A stretch of DNA of 64,000 nucleotides from Rhizoctonia solani (taxonomy: Eukaryota; Basidiomycota; Agaricomycetes; Cantharellales; Ceratobasidiaceae). The DNA lies in NCBI RefSeq assembly GCF_016906535.1, contig NC_057371.1, positions 2,790,001-2,854,000 of the forward strand, in the 5' to 3' direction. Positions 49,442 to 60,066 of this stretch are shown here, one piece after another (position 1 is the first letter of the stretch; the number at the start of each line of letters is the position of its first letter). The notes below the pieces were generated by a model. It was not told the DNA's origin. It ran no database searches and was given only the letters and a program-made list of their open reading frames with translations. Made by a program: the position numbers and the translations under genes.

Positions 49442-50794
49442 ATGGCAACCCGTTCCCGGCCAGCCTCTCAAACCCGCTCCCCAATCGATCAAGGGGAGCT
49501 GGGACCCCAACTTCCGGCAACCCCCTATGTTGAAATTGGGGAAGTCTCCCTCGAACGAATCACAAGCCTCCTCCTTGGTCTCCTTGGCCAAGTTGAGCAC
49601 CTCAAGCGGAAAGTGGAAGAAGTCCAAGAAGCAGGGGTTGAGGCCCGGACCAACCTTGAGAACATCTCTCAAGCCGTCAATACTGTCAAGGATGGGCTTA
49701 GAAGCCTCCAACTCCATGGGCCCCGGACCCCAGAAGACACAAAACCCCCGGTCGTGGAAGCAACGCCACGCCCCCTATCCAAAGTTGACCCTATTGGATC
49801 AACTAGTTGGGTCTCATTCTGGCCCAAATCATCCAAAGGGCTTCCCGCCTTTGCCCAGCCCACTCCTGTCCAAGCAGTGCCCCTGCGAGTCCCATCTCCC
49901 CCTCCATCTCTGCGTCTCCGATCCCCCATTGGAGCACCTGCCCCTCCGCCTCCGGCTCCAGTTGCCGCCTATCCCGCTCCGGTCAAGGTTGACCACCCCG
50001 ACGCCTACACAGGCAAAGTAGGGAGCGAAGCAAAGCAGTGGCTGACCCGGATGTTAGCCTGGACCCGTCTCAATTCCCGCATGTTCCCCACGGACCAAGA
50101 AGTCTTATCCTTCCTTCTCATGAACATGAAGGACTCCGCGGGAGCATGGGCCCATCCACACCTCGACCAGCTTGGGTCACACCAAGCCATTATCCAAACG
50201 GTCGAAGGGTTCAAACTGGAGTTCCTGGCAGCGTTTGGTGACCCTGATGCCACAAGGGCCGCCGAGCGGAAAATAACCTCCCTTACCCAATCCGGCACAT
50301 GCGCGGATTACATTACAAAGTTCAGAACCTTGGCCATGGAACTGGACTGGAACAATGCGGCCCTCCGAGGCCAGTTCGCCCGCGGCCTCCACTGGGAGGT
50401 CAGTCGCCAAATTGCCACCCGCAAGCACCGACCCCACACCCTTCTTGAGCTGCAGAATGCAGCACTTGTCATTGACAACGCCCTTTGCAAAGAGCGTGCT
50501 AGCCACCCACCAAGGGATAATAAGCCTAGCAGACAGTCTAACCCCGCAAGGGGGACAAGTACCGGCCAGTCCACGACCGGTTCAAAGAAACTCTCCGACA
50601 AACCGAATTTTGTGTCGGAAGAAGAACGCAATCGCCGCCGCGCCGCAGGCGCCTGTATCAAGTGCGGCAAAATGGGTCACAAGTTTGCGGAATGCCGCAC
50701 GGGCTGGAAAGCTACCCCTATTGAGGATAAGGGGAAGGCTAAGGAAACCGCCAAGATTGGCAAAGACTCCGAGTACCAATCGGGAAAAGAGTAA
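49442..50794 (+). CDS. gag: Gypsy gag polyprotein
   Basis: 450 residues from the ATG at 49442 (ACCATGG context). The N-terminal third is Pro-rich with a short coiled-coil-like segment (LEHLKRKVEEVQ). The middle is a retrotransposon gag capsid-like domain (around KQWLTRMLAWTRLNS to LRGQFARGLHWEVSR). The C-terminus has a CCHC zinc knuckle, CIKCGKMGHKFAEC, which binds nucleic acid. It ends with TAA at 50792-50794. The stop is preceded by a candidate -1 slippery heptamer at 50782-50788 that would fuse gag to pol. Confidence 0.95.
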   Translation: MATRSRPASQTRSPIDQGELGPQLPATPYVEIGEVSLERITSLLLGLLGQVEHLKRKVEEVQEAGVEARTNLENISQAVNTVKDGLRSLQLHGPRTPEDTKPPVVEATPRPLSKVDPIGSTSWVSFWPKSSKGLPAFAQPTPVQAVPLRVPSPPPSLRLRSPIGAPAPPPPAPVAAYPAPVKVDHPDAYTGKVGSEAKQWLTRMLAWTRLNSRMFPTDQEVLSFLLMNMKDSAGAWAHPHLDQLGSHQAIIQTVEGFKLEFLAAFGDPDATRAAERKITSLTQSGTCADYITKFRTLAMELDWNNAALRGQFARGLHWEVSRQIATRKHRPHTLLELQNAALVIDNALCKERASHPPRDNKPSRQSNPARGTSTGQSTTGSKKLSDKPNFVSEEERNRRRAAGACIKCGKMGHKFAECRTGWKATPIEDKGKAKETAKIGKDSEYQSGKE

Positions 50795-50823
50795 GGGTCT
50801 CTGCTGCCGCGCGCAAGAACCCT
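50782..50823 (+). promoter_or_regulatory. Candidate -1 ribosomal frameshift signal between gag and pol
   Basis: G GGA AAA (50782-50788) sits in the gag frame as X XXY YYZ, one codon before the gag stop. Shifting back by one base continues through GGG AAA AGA GTA and stays open into the pol ATG at 50824. Five bases downstream, AGGGT (50794-50798) can pair with ACCCT (50819-50823), giving a short stem around a GC-rich loop. Re-initiation at 50824 is the alternative. Confidence 0.6.
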
Positions 50824-53800
50824 ATGGACATTAGTAACAGTTGTATAGAGATTTGTCATGTATCTACAATATCGAAATTATCACCCCTCTTCACAATCCC
50901 TATACAACCAAAGCAAGCGGAACCTATAGAAGTCCTGATTGACTCAGGCGCAACCTCCTCATTTATGCACCCCCAAACCGCGGAATCACTCCGCTTACCA
51001 CTCATTGACCTCCCCTCTCCTTGCACCGTAACTATGCTCGATGGGTCGAGCCCCCAGGCTGGAAAAATCTGGAAGAAGGCCTCCCTAACCTTCTCCCTTG
51101 ATGGCAAACAGATGACCGAGACCTTCCTAATCTGTAACACAGGGTCCCACGCCGCCATCTTGGGATTGAAATGGCTGGACGCGCACAACCCAGAAATTGA
51201 TTGGAATATGCAAACCCTCTCCTTTCCCCACGCCGTACCGGAACATGTGGCCATTGCTGAGGAGGAAGAAGCAGACAAGAACCCGCTTGAAGGAGTACCC
51301 TCCGAATACCATGGATACGCCAAGGTATTTGGAGAGGAGGAATTCAACAAGCTTCCCCCTCATAGGCACTACGATATTGGGATTGAGCTCACAGAAGAAG
51401 GTCCCCTGAACTCTCCCCTGTACAGCATGACGGACGCCGAATCCGCCACTCTCAAGGACTGGCTCAGGGACAAATTAAAAGCAGGGAAGATCCGTCCTAG
51501 CAAATCCTCAATTAGCTCCCCTGTTATGTTTGTCCCGAAAAAGGATGGTTCCCGCCGATTGGTTGTTGACTACCGCCGCCTCAATAACCGGACAAAGAAG
51601 AACGTCTACCCGTTGCCTCGCCCAGATGATCTCATGGCCCAGCTCCGCGGCGCTAAGATCTTTACTAAGCTAGATCTAAGGTGGGGGTACAACAATGTCC
51701 GGGTAAAAGAAGGTGACGAATGGAAAACTGCCTTCCGTACCAAATATGGCTTATACGAATCCCTGGTCATGACTTTCGGCCTGACAAACGCACCCGCGGC
51801 TTTCCAACACTTTATGAACGAATTATTCAAAGACTTACTTGATGTATGCGTCATCATCTACCTTGATGATATCCTTATTTACTCCAAGGATGACGCTTCA
51901 CACACGCAACACGTTCATGAGGTCCTCAAGCGGTTAATGGAGAACCAGCTATTCTGCAAAGCGTCCAAATGCACCTTCCACGTCACCTCTGTGGAATATC
52001 TGGGAATTATTGTTTTGGACAAAGGCTTCAGCTTGGACAAGCTCAAGATCCAGGCTGTACAGGAATGGCCTACGCCCACTAAGGTTAAAGAAGTCCAGTC
52101 ATTCCTGGGCTTTGCCAACTTTCTACGCCGCTTTGTCGCCAATTTTAGTCACATGGCTAGGCCGCTACACAACCTGGTCAAAAAGGACACTCCTTGGAAA
52201 TGGGACGTCAAGGAACAGGAGGCCTTCCAAGGATTAAAAGACGCTATTACCAACGCACCTGTACTATGCCATGCAGACCCGTCCAAGCCCTACTTCCTAG
52301 AAACAGACGCCTCAGGGGCAGCACTAGGCTCCATACTCAGCCAACGCCAGGAAGACGGTCGCCTTCACCCACTAGGTTTTCTATCTGAGTCATTCAAGGG
52401 CGCCAAACAAAACTATGACACACACAACAAGGAACTACTTGCAATCATCCGCTCCTTCGAGTACTGGCGTATTTTCCTGGAAGGAACCCTGCACCCTGTT
52501 ACCGTGTTTACCGATCACCGCAATCTAGAGTACTGGAAGGAGTCACGCACATTCAACCGTCGTCACGCCAGGTGGCATCTATTGTTAGCTGGGTATAACT
52601 TCCAAATCGTATACCGCCCCGGTAAACAGTCCGGCAAACCAGACGCTCTTTCACGACGTTCAGACCATGCCGACATTCCACCAGATGCCCAAACCATGCT
52701 CCCCGACCCGGTTTTTGCCAACGTTGCGCTAGTCACGCCTGAGAAGGAGTTACAACGCCAGATCGAGTTATCCTTAGACCAAGACGAGTCCCTGGAGGAA
52801 ATCCTCCAATTCCTGCAGAACGAGTCCAAGGCTCCACCCACAATCAAACGCGCCTTCAAAGATTACAAGATGGAAGCAGGCCTGCTATTCTACCAAGGGC
52901 GAATTGTAGTACCAGACGTTGGGACATTGAGGACAGACTTACTCCGTATATTCCACGACAGCCCCTTAGCCGGCCACCCAGGCAGACAACGGACCTTAGA
53001 ATTGGTATCCAGAAACTACTACTGGCCTGGCATCCGCGCAGACACGTATTGGCACGTGGACTCCTGTGAAACGTGCCAACGGATCAGAAAGCCCAAGTAC
53101 GCGCCTATCCCACCTCAACCACTGGAACTCCCCGTCAAGCCCTGGCAACACGTGTCTTACAACATGATAGTAGATCTGCCTAAGGACGGAAGCAACGACT
53201 CCATCTTGGTCATAGTGGATAGCTTCACAAAGTATGGGATTTTTGTCAAATGTTCCAAGAAGCTCAAGGCACCTGAACTAGCGGAATTGTCCTTGGAGCA
53301 CGTATGGAAACGGCACGGTATGCCCGAGAAAACGGTCTCAGATAGGGGAAGAGTCTTCAATAACAAATTCCTGAGGGCACTGTACAAACGCCTGGGTATA
53401 GACCCCCACTTCTCCTTGGCATACCACCCTCAGAGTGACGGACAGACAGAACGGGTTAACCCATCCATTGAACATTTTCTCAGGGCTTACTCAGGGGTCA
53501 ATCAACGGGACTGGACCAAATGGTTACCAATGGCGGAATTTGCGTACAACAATGCGGTCCACAGCAGCACAGGAAAAACACCATTCAAAGCCCTGTACGG
53601 ATGGGAACCTACCCTGACACCTTCAAACGTACCCACAGATGTACCAGAGGCCGACAAATTAGCCCAGACAATGGAGGCACAATGGAAGGAAGTGGAATCG
53701 GCACTCCGGCAATCCAAGCAACGCATGACGGCCGGAGAGGATGGAAGCCCAATAGAGTTTGAGATCGGAGAAGAAGCCTGGCTGGACGCCAGAAACGTCA

Positions 53801-54225
53801 ACCTCAAAACCTTGAGTCAAAAACTTACAGAACAACGCCTAGGACCGTTTAAAGTTATTGAGAAGATCTCCAACCGGGCCTACCGCCTGGAACTCCCTCC
53901 TACCATGCAAATCCACAACGTCTTCTATGTAGGACTCCTGTCTAAGGTCAAAAAAGACAAGAGACGCGCCTTTGAGAATCGCCCCCCACCAGTCACAGTG
54001 GATGGGGAAGAAGAATACGAAGTGGAAGGGATTACCGACGCAGAAGAACGTAACGGGAAATGGTTTTTCCGGGTAAAATGGAAGGGTTACGGTTCTGAAG
54101 AAAACACATGGGAACCTCGGGAGAATCTAAAAAACGCGGAAAAAATTTTGAGGAAATACAAGGAGGACATGAAAAAGAAGGCCCTTGGCGCTGCCAAGGC
54201 CCTTAGAGGGGGGGCAGTGTCGTAG
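50824..54225 (+). CDS. pol: Gypsy pol polyprotein: protease, RT, RNase H, integrase, chromodomain
   Basis: 1133 residues from the ATG at 50824, with the frame also open upstream to the gag overlap. Aspartic protease: LIDSGATSSFM (about residue 39). Reverse transcriptase: LDLRWGYNN and YLDDILIYS. RNase H: ETDASGAALGS and FTDHRNLEYW. Integrase: an HHCC zinc finger (HDSPLAGHPGR ... CETCQ), then the core with VSDRGRVF and the Glu in NPSIEHFLR. The first core Asp, normally in a Y-D-x-I-V-D-L-P stretch, is Asn here (SYNMIVDLP). The C-terminus is a chromodomain (YEVEGITDAEER ... FRVKWKGYG ... NTWEPRENL), which directs integration to marked chromatin. It ends 3 bases after GGAVS, next to the polypurine tract. 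Confidence 0.95.
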   Translation: MDISNSCIEICHVSTISKLSPLFTIPIQPKQAEPIEVLIDSGATSSFMHPQTAESLRLPLIDLPSPCTVTMLDGSSPQAGKIWKKASLTFSLDGKQMTETFLICNTGSHAAILGLKWLDAHNPEIDWNMQTLSFPHAVPEHVAIAEEEEADKNPLEGVPSEYHGYAKVFGEEEFNKLPPHRHYDIGIELTEEGPLNSPLYSMTDAESATLKDWLRDKLKAGKIRPSKSSISSPVMFVPKKDGSRRLVVDYRRLNNRTKKNVYPLPRPDDLMAQLRGAKIFTKLDLRWGYNNVRVKEGDEWKTAFRTKYGLYESLVMTFGLTNAPAAFQHFMNELFKDLLDVCVIIYLDDILIYSKDDASHTQHVHEVLKRLMENQLFCKASKCTFHVTSVEYLGIIVLDKGFSLDKLKIQAVQEWPTPTKVKEVQSFLGFANFLRRFVANFSHMARPLHNLVKKDTPWKWDVKEQEAFQGLKDAITNAPVLCHADPSKPYFLETDASGAALGSILSQRQEDGRLHPLGFLSESFKGAKQNYDTHNKELLAIIRSFEYWRIFLEGTLHPVTVFTDHRNLEYWKESRTFNRRHARWHLLLAGYNFQIVYRPGKQSGKPDALSRRSDHADIPPDAQTMLPDPVFANVALVTPEKELQRQIELSLDQDESLEEILQFLQNESKAPPTIKRAFKDYKMEAGLLFYQGRIVVPDVGTLRTDLLRIFHDSPLAGHPGRQRTLELVSRNYYWPGIRADTYWHVDSCETCQRIRKPKYAPIPPQPLELPVKPWQHVSYNMIVDLPKDGSNDSILVIVDSFTKYGIFVKCSKKLKAPELAELSLEHVWKRHGMPEKTVSDRGRVFNNKFLRALYKRLGIDPHFSLAYHPQSDGQTERVNPSIEHFLRAYSGVNQRDWTKWLPMAEFAYNNAVHSSTGKTPFKALYGWEPTLTPSNVPTDVPEADKLAQTMEAQWKEVESALRQSKQRMTAGEDGSPIEFEIGEEAWLDARNVNLKTLSQKLTEQRLGPFKVIEKISNRAYRLELPPTMQIHNVFYVGLLSKVKKDKRRAFENRPPPVTVDGEEEYEVEGITDAEERNGKWFFRVKWKGYGSEENTWEPRENLKNAEKILRKYKEDMKKKALGAAKALRGGAVS
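54205..54217 (+). other. Polypurine tract next to 3' LTR
   Basis: A-G-A-G run with seven consecutive G, ending CAG, directly before the 3' LTR start at 54218. This is the expected priming site for plus-strand DNA synthesis. Confidence 0.8.
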
Positions 54226-54789
54226 ACACACTCGATACCTGGGAATTTATTCCCATTTTCTCGGATTTAAACAAAGGCAAACGGACAACATTTTCGATCA
54301 CGTGACTTCGGCGCTTATATCATACGCTAAGCGCCGAGCCACGTCCCCTTCCGCGCTTACCTCAGCATACGTAGCCACCTCCACCTGATGACATCATTAT
54401 GACACGTCAGTGACACGTATGCATGAGTAAAGCCGACTGCGGAGCGGGGTTCTTATTGGATTAGGTTTTGCATATTCTGTATTTGTAATTAGTCACTTCT
54501 GTAATATATAAGGAGGCCAACCGACCATGGTAACACCCAGGTCGATTACCTCTTGTCGCATCCTACATTGTACGAGGGCCTTACAGCCCAGTAAATTACT
54601 TAGATACACGCCTTAAGCGTTGTCCTCACTGTACATACATAGCTCACCGCCGCCTTATAGCGCGTGGTCGTTGTAGTTAGTTAGTTTGTCGTCGTAGGGT
54701 ACTCCGTCACCGCCTTAAGCGGTTCCACTGTATTAGCCACACGGCCACAAGCGCCCGCACCCTCGACGTCCTTACAGACGTCTAGGACA
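54218..54789 (+). repeat. 3' LTR, 572 bp
   Basis: It begins TGTCGTAGACACACTC and ends GTCTAGGACA, the same length as the 5' LTR with three visible differences. Confidence 0.95.
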
Positions 54790-54794
54790 CCAGG
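54790..54794. repeat. Target-site duplication CCAGG, right
   Basis: This is the partner of 48360-48364. Confidence 0.9.
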
Positions 54795-54898
54795 CTACCC
54801 ATGGTAAACCTCTTAGGCTTGAGTGTATGCATGGAGATCACACCTCTGAACACTAGTCAGCATTTGAACAAAAACACCCAAGCTAACAAAAAAGGAAG

Positions 54899-55017
54899 AG
54901 GCTAGCCCTGGCCAAAGGTTGGGGCGTTACCTTGGCTAAACATAACCAACCACAACAGTACTGCCTAACTCCAAACCTAAATTACTTACTTGTTAAGGGA
55001 CTTAGGTTTTGTTTGAT
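54899..55017 (+). repeat. 119-bp direct repeat, right copy
   Basis: Same length and orientation as 48141-48259. After removal of the Gypsy element and one target copy, the two repeats would be about 200 bp apart. Confidence 0.9.
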
Positions 55018-55349
55018 AGTTCAAACTCTTCAGTGGATCACTCTCTTATATACCCCTGCCAAGGCAGTGCGGCAGGGAAACTATTGTGTGAACGGGCGGA
55101 GTAACTTGCCTGGCAATCAAACCTTATTGGAGATTGCATCCTTACCATTGGTCAATATTCACGGCTTATCTAGGGTTGTGAGAATGCCAAGCCCAATGAG
55201 CATTTGGGCTTACTCATTGCAACTTATTAAGGCTGGAGTATTTGCGGGCTTACTAAGATGCTTATTGATCAATACCTATTATAGGGGTCTGGCTCAAGGG
55301 GGGGTTGAGCAGAACCTTAAATCAAATCGCGTTTTTCCGCCCAAACCTA
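55018..55349. other. Repeat-rich spacer
   Basis: No supported gene. One long plus-strand frame is open here but starts without a good context and shows no familiar motif. The stretch is probably the body of the repeat family that includes the 119-bp repeat. Confidence 0.4.
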
Positions 55350-56260
55350 TTAGTTAACCTGCCCTGAAAATGAAATTTCACTAGTCAACCACGTGATTCC
55401 GCATTTATCCATATACCTATCAAGGCAATTTGAAATCATTTGTTAAAATTCATCTCTTCAATATTGCACATAAAATTGCAGTTATGTGCAAGGACCTATT
55501 AGCTAAGCAGCCCTGAAAATGAAATTCTACTAGTCAACCACGTGATTCTGCGTTGATCCATATACATATCATGCCAATTTGAAAACATCGATCAAATCTG
55601 TGTACTAATGGCCAAACACAGCATGCACCTTCCATTTTTGGAGGTTGAGACTACCATAAATGGAAAGAGGGGGTTCAATTACCCCATATAGTGCAGTTTC
55701 AAGGATAGATATAGCGTGTGGGAGGAGAAAATGAGAAATGAAGTAAATTTAGTGGATTTTGGTGAAGTGGGCCAGTTTTGAAAAATGGACTAAATTTAGT
55801 CCATTTTTTGTTTGGTTGCTCTCTGTGGCCATGGCCTGTACAAACAAAAAATGGACTAAATTTAGTCCATTTTTCAAAACTGGCCCACTTCACCAAAATC
55901 CACTAAATTTACTTCATTTCTCATTTTCTCCTCCCACACGCTATATCTATCCTTGAAACTGCACTATATGGGGTAATTGAACCCCCTCTTTCCATTTATG
56001 GTAGTCTTGACCTCCAAAAATGGAAGGTGCATGCTGTGTTTGGCCATTAGTACACAAATTTGATTGATGTTTTCAAATTGGCATGATATGTATATGGATC
56101 AACGCAGAATCACGTGGTTGACTAGTAGAATTTCATTTTCAGGGTTGCTTAGCTAATACCCAAGAAATCACAACCTGTCAGAATCACGTGATATATATAC
56201 CAATCAATAGCAAATGCATTGGTTTTCTATCAGAATTTCAATTTCAGGGTTGATTAGTTG
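55350..56260. mobile_element. Outer, older foldback element (interrupted)
   Basis: The left end (TTAGTTAACCTGCCCTG, then AAAATGAAATT) and the right end (AATTTCAATTTCAGGG, then TTGATTAG) are imperfect inverted copies of each other and resemble the ends of the inner element at 55499-56156. The simplest reading is an older copy of the same family into which a younger copy inserted. Confidence 0.6.
55499..56156. mobile_element. Inner foldback element: 316-nt inverted arms, 26-nt loop
   Basis: The left arm (55499-55814) and right arm (55841-56156) are reverse complements with only a handful of mismatches, around a 26-base centre. Ends are TTAGCTAAGC and its complement, flanked by TA on both sides, which could be a TA target duplication as in Tc1/mariner-type MITEs. 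Each arm also holds a perfect 18-base palindrome (TGGACTAAATTTAGTCCA). There is no coding capacity. A transcript would fold into a hairpin of over 300 bp. Confidence 0.85.
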
Positions 56261-57601
56261 TTATGTATCACACAATTTTGCATTCACAGCTCACCATCCA
56301 CAATAATCTGTATATATCTGACTTTCTGATTTAATGGCCATTTGACTCCTACTTTCCATTATTCCTGTCATTACTCTATGTAACGCTCATATTGACTGTA
56401 TGTGTTACATATCATTCAATAGAGCTCCTTCCGCTCGTTCTAACGCTGCCTGTCACGTGCTCATACGATAAGATCTCATGGAGATATTAGCTTCACAAGA
56501 TCCTATCTATGTGGCTCAAGTACCTTACTAATCATTATATTTGTATCTTTACATCTAGCTCATCACATGACTAGCTCTAACTTGGGAAATGAACCTTATT
56601 CCTAGCTTAGTTGAGTCATACCTCTCATGAGATTACTAAGGTTCTCCTTATCTAGTAATTTCTAGTGGCACTGCAAATCCTGCTTATGAGTCATTCTGCT
56701 TGCCACCAGAATGACTCACACTAATGACTCACTCTAAGTGCTCATTGGCTGCCAAGCATTTCTTGATAGACTGAGTCATGTATTTAGATGTTTCTATTTT
56801 TAACTAATTGCAGTTCAACCCAAGAGCAGCCACATTCCATCCTAGTCATATCTGTGCCTTCCCACCCACCAATCAAAGTCTTAGGAAGCACAGTCCTAAG
56901 CAAGTCATATTCATACTCTGACTAGGTGAATGACTCAGTAACCTTGCCACTCTAGGGTATAAAAGGGGACTCTTGCATACCCTTGGAGGGCACCCTTCAC
57001 TCTTACCACCTCACTGTTACTGTTGACTGTCACTCTTGGGTTTGGGCTTGCCCCCCTCAATTGTGTGATATATTGTGCCTCAAGATTTCAAATAACTTAA
57101 ACTTGTATAAGTGGATCTCCCAAGTACCCATAGTGTGGAAAGGTTGTAGACCTGATACAGAGTTCTTAGGTTAAGTGAACAGAAGGCAATCATCCTTAAA
57201 GAAGGATATATACTAAGTAACCAGTTAGTTCCTGCAACTAGGAGTGAAACTTACATAACTATCTCTGCCAAAGGGAACCTGAGCCAGTACTCTTGCTCTT
57301 ACAGAAATACTTACTAAGACACTTTACACTGAGAAAAGATATATCTGTAGTTGATTGTATTCAAGATAGCTAGACCCAGAGAACCCTAAAGAAGCTACTT
57401 CTCTACTTAGCTTGGAAATTGGGAAATCTTCCAACACAGACTCTGCTCAGCACCAGAGTCTCAACCTCTTTTCCCCCAATTTACAACAGTAACCACATCA
57501 TGTGCTAGAATGCAAAAGGTCAACAGCAAACTGGAAGGTAAGCAAGCCAAGCTTCACAAAAAATGCCAAGCTAATGGATTGTTATAATAGATGCTCAAAG
57601 G
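56261..57601. other. AT-rich region with a possible promoter
   Basis: No supported gene. TATAAAAG at 56959-56966 in the setting GGGTATAAAAGGGG looks like a strong TATA box about 640 bases ahead of the SNF2-like gene and may belong to an LTR remnant or to that gene's promoter. TGTAAC and GTTACA form a short inverted pair at 56379-56412. Confidence 0.45.
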
Positions 57602-60066
57602 CTCAGATCCCCCAAGGCATTGCGTGACGCAACAAGGGCTTTGACTGATTGGTGGAAGATAGCAATAGGGACAAAGGAGGTTGATGAGCTTCACTTCCTG
57701 TCCAGGGAACGTATGCTGAAGCAGTTATGGTCAAGTCTTGGGTTTGGAAGTCTTGAGGATGATCTGAGTGAGTACCAACCAGCCTGTGTTTAAGTTATTT
57801 GCTTATAGGAACTCTTGAACCAGTGGTGTCAAAATTTAAAAGCAAGTCAACTCAAGATGGTCCAAGCAAAGAAGAAATGCAGGCCGCCTATGCTTACTAT
57901 GTTGAGGAGTACTGCTATGGAGTTGGCTGTCTTGATGATTCCAAGCTTCCTATCCCTACAGTTGGTGTCTCTGGTTTCCACAGTTTGGTGGATGGGTGCA
58001 AGGATATTGGGGTATTGCATCTCAAGTCCTTGTCCACGGAGGCTTTGTGGGCCCAGCTAGGACTGCCAGGTGTGGATCAGTTCCTGTTTGCAGAGCCTGG
58101 CACTGGTGAAAGCGCCAAAGACATGGCTCCACTGGCCAAAACTTGTGCAGTGCCGTTTTGGCATCAAGTGGTAGGCACTCTCAGAATCTTGGAAGGCGCT
58201 TTCACACAGAGAGTGGGCAATTGCGCCCAACCAACTTTACTGTGCAACAATGTTGGACTTGGAAAGACGGTGCAAATCATTGGGGTCATTAGCATGATCC
58301 AACATTACTATAAGCAACAGGAACTGCCAGCCAAAGAGCGTCTTGCAACACCCATGTTTATCCAAGGTGAGTGGCATTTGTGTGGCTGATGTGCTGTTTG
58401 GTTGACTCTGACTCTGTGACCTGTAGAGCAAAGCTTGCCATACTTTGCAGGCCAAAAGACCATACCAAATTTGCCATCAATTGTCATTACTCTGCAGACG
58501 CTTGGCAATCAATGGATGGAGCAATGGAAGAAGTTTACCCAGCTTGGCAGTTTTGTTCCTGTCCGGTACTCAGTTGAGAGCGGCACCCTTGAGAGCTTCT
58601 GCAGTGACCCAACAGGTCCATACCACGCTGCAGCTGGACAAGACTTGGAGCATGCAGGGCAAGTGGTTATCATTGCAGACCTATTGGTAAGTGTACATTC
58701 ATTGACTATGCTGGTAGAACTGTTGAATAAATCCAGTAACCTTATCATGCTATTGCAAAGGAAGCAAAACAGTGCTTACAGCTCCCTCCTGCATTCAAGG
58801 GTAAAGATGCAAGGGAGTACAAAGCTAAGGGCAAGACACCTGCTTTCAAGGCAGGGATCAGCAATGCAGGCTCACTCTTTGGAATGCGCTTTTGGGTGGC
58901 AGCTGTGGACAAGATACACAATCTCCAAAACAGCAGTCACACTCAACAAGGGGTTCAGCTCATTACTCAGTCCTTGTCCTTGGTGATTGGAGCAACTGCC
59001 ACACCATTGTTTACGTTGCTTAAAGTAAGTCATTTGACTATGTTATACACCAGCGCATCATTGACATTACGTTACGCCTGTGTGTACTAGTGCCTGCTTG
59101 CTCTTGGACAAAACCTGCGCTACCAGCCATTGCTTGGTGAGCAAGGAGTTCAGGTCTGGAACAAGATGCAGGAAATGCTGTCAACTGGTAATGAAAGTTG
59201 GAGGGTTACAAGCACAGCAGTAATTCAAGCCACAGTAGAAAGGGAGCTTCAAGCAGCACTTTTACTTGCCAAAATTCCCTTGTACAACCCCTGTGCAGCT
59301 AAGATCAAGGAAGAACTGGAAAGCAAGTACCAGGCTGAGGACCAGCGGAGCATCCTCCATATGATTCATGTCTCAAAGCAGCCACTAAACATGTTGCGCT
59401 TGCTTCTTCTCCCCATCATGATTTGTTGCACAAATGAGTCCTTAGACTATTTGGGCAGACAAATCTTGGATCTCCTGTTTGTACAGAAGTTCATTGCTTG
59501 GGCACCCATGAATGAAGAAGAGAAGGAAATGCAACAGATCATCAATCAAGAGCACACACAGCAGAAGAGCAAAAAGTATGTCTTGCCCTTTTTTTGCCTT
59601 TCTCTCAGATATAATCTCCTGTCTCTGTATTCTATCACACAACAACTGACTTTGTTGATGATTTATAACAGAACAAAACTGGCACAAAAGGCTAAGGCTG
59701 CCAAGAGACAAAAAAGAAAGCAAGCGCAGGACAATGTGGGTGACAATGAGGATGAGGATGTAGATGAGAATGCATGGAATGGGTCTCAGGCACAAGGGGA
59801 GGTGGAACAGAGCAATTGCAAGAATGTCAGGTGGCATGTGAGTCAAATTTGCTTTCCCATATAAGCTGATTACACCAACACTTACAAATCTCAAATCAGA
59901 ACTTCCTGATAGAGCAGAAGTTTGCTGGCATGCTGGCTAAGCTGGGAGCGCTACGGCTGGAAGAGCAGGCTCAGGAGCTTGATTGTGGTACCTTGACAAA
60001 CAAAGTCACCAACAACTGGACAGTGGAGAATCTGCCCCAGAAGATGTCCACAAGTGTTATGGATAT

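Larger units (their letters stand above)
48365..54789 (+). mobile_element. Complete Ty3/Gypsy LTR retrotransposon (chromovirus type), 6425 bp
   Basis: The element has two 572-bp LTRs beginning TGT and ending ACA, a 5-bp target duplication (CCAGG), a gag frame (49442-50794), a pol frame (50824-54225) in the -1 frame relative to gag, and a polypurine tract before the 3' LTR. Pol order is protease, reverse transcriptase, RNase H, integrase, chromodomain, which places it among chromoviruses of the Ty3/Gypsy group. The two LTRs differ at three positions that I can see (about 0.5 %), so the insertion is recent. The frames are intact, but one integrase catalytic residue is changed. It sits between two copies of a 119-bp repeat, so it is nested in an older element. 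Confidence 0.97.

Noticed and set aside
49322..49929. Minus-strand frames opposite gag
   Set aside because: They are antisense to a gag gene with a zinc knuckle and show only Gly/Arg-rich shadow composition.
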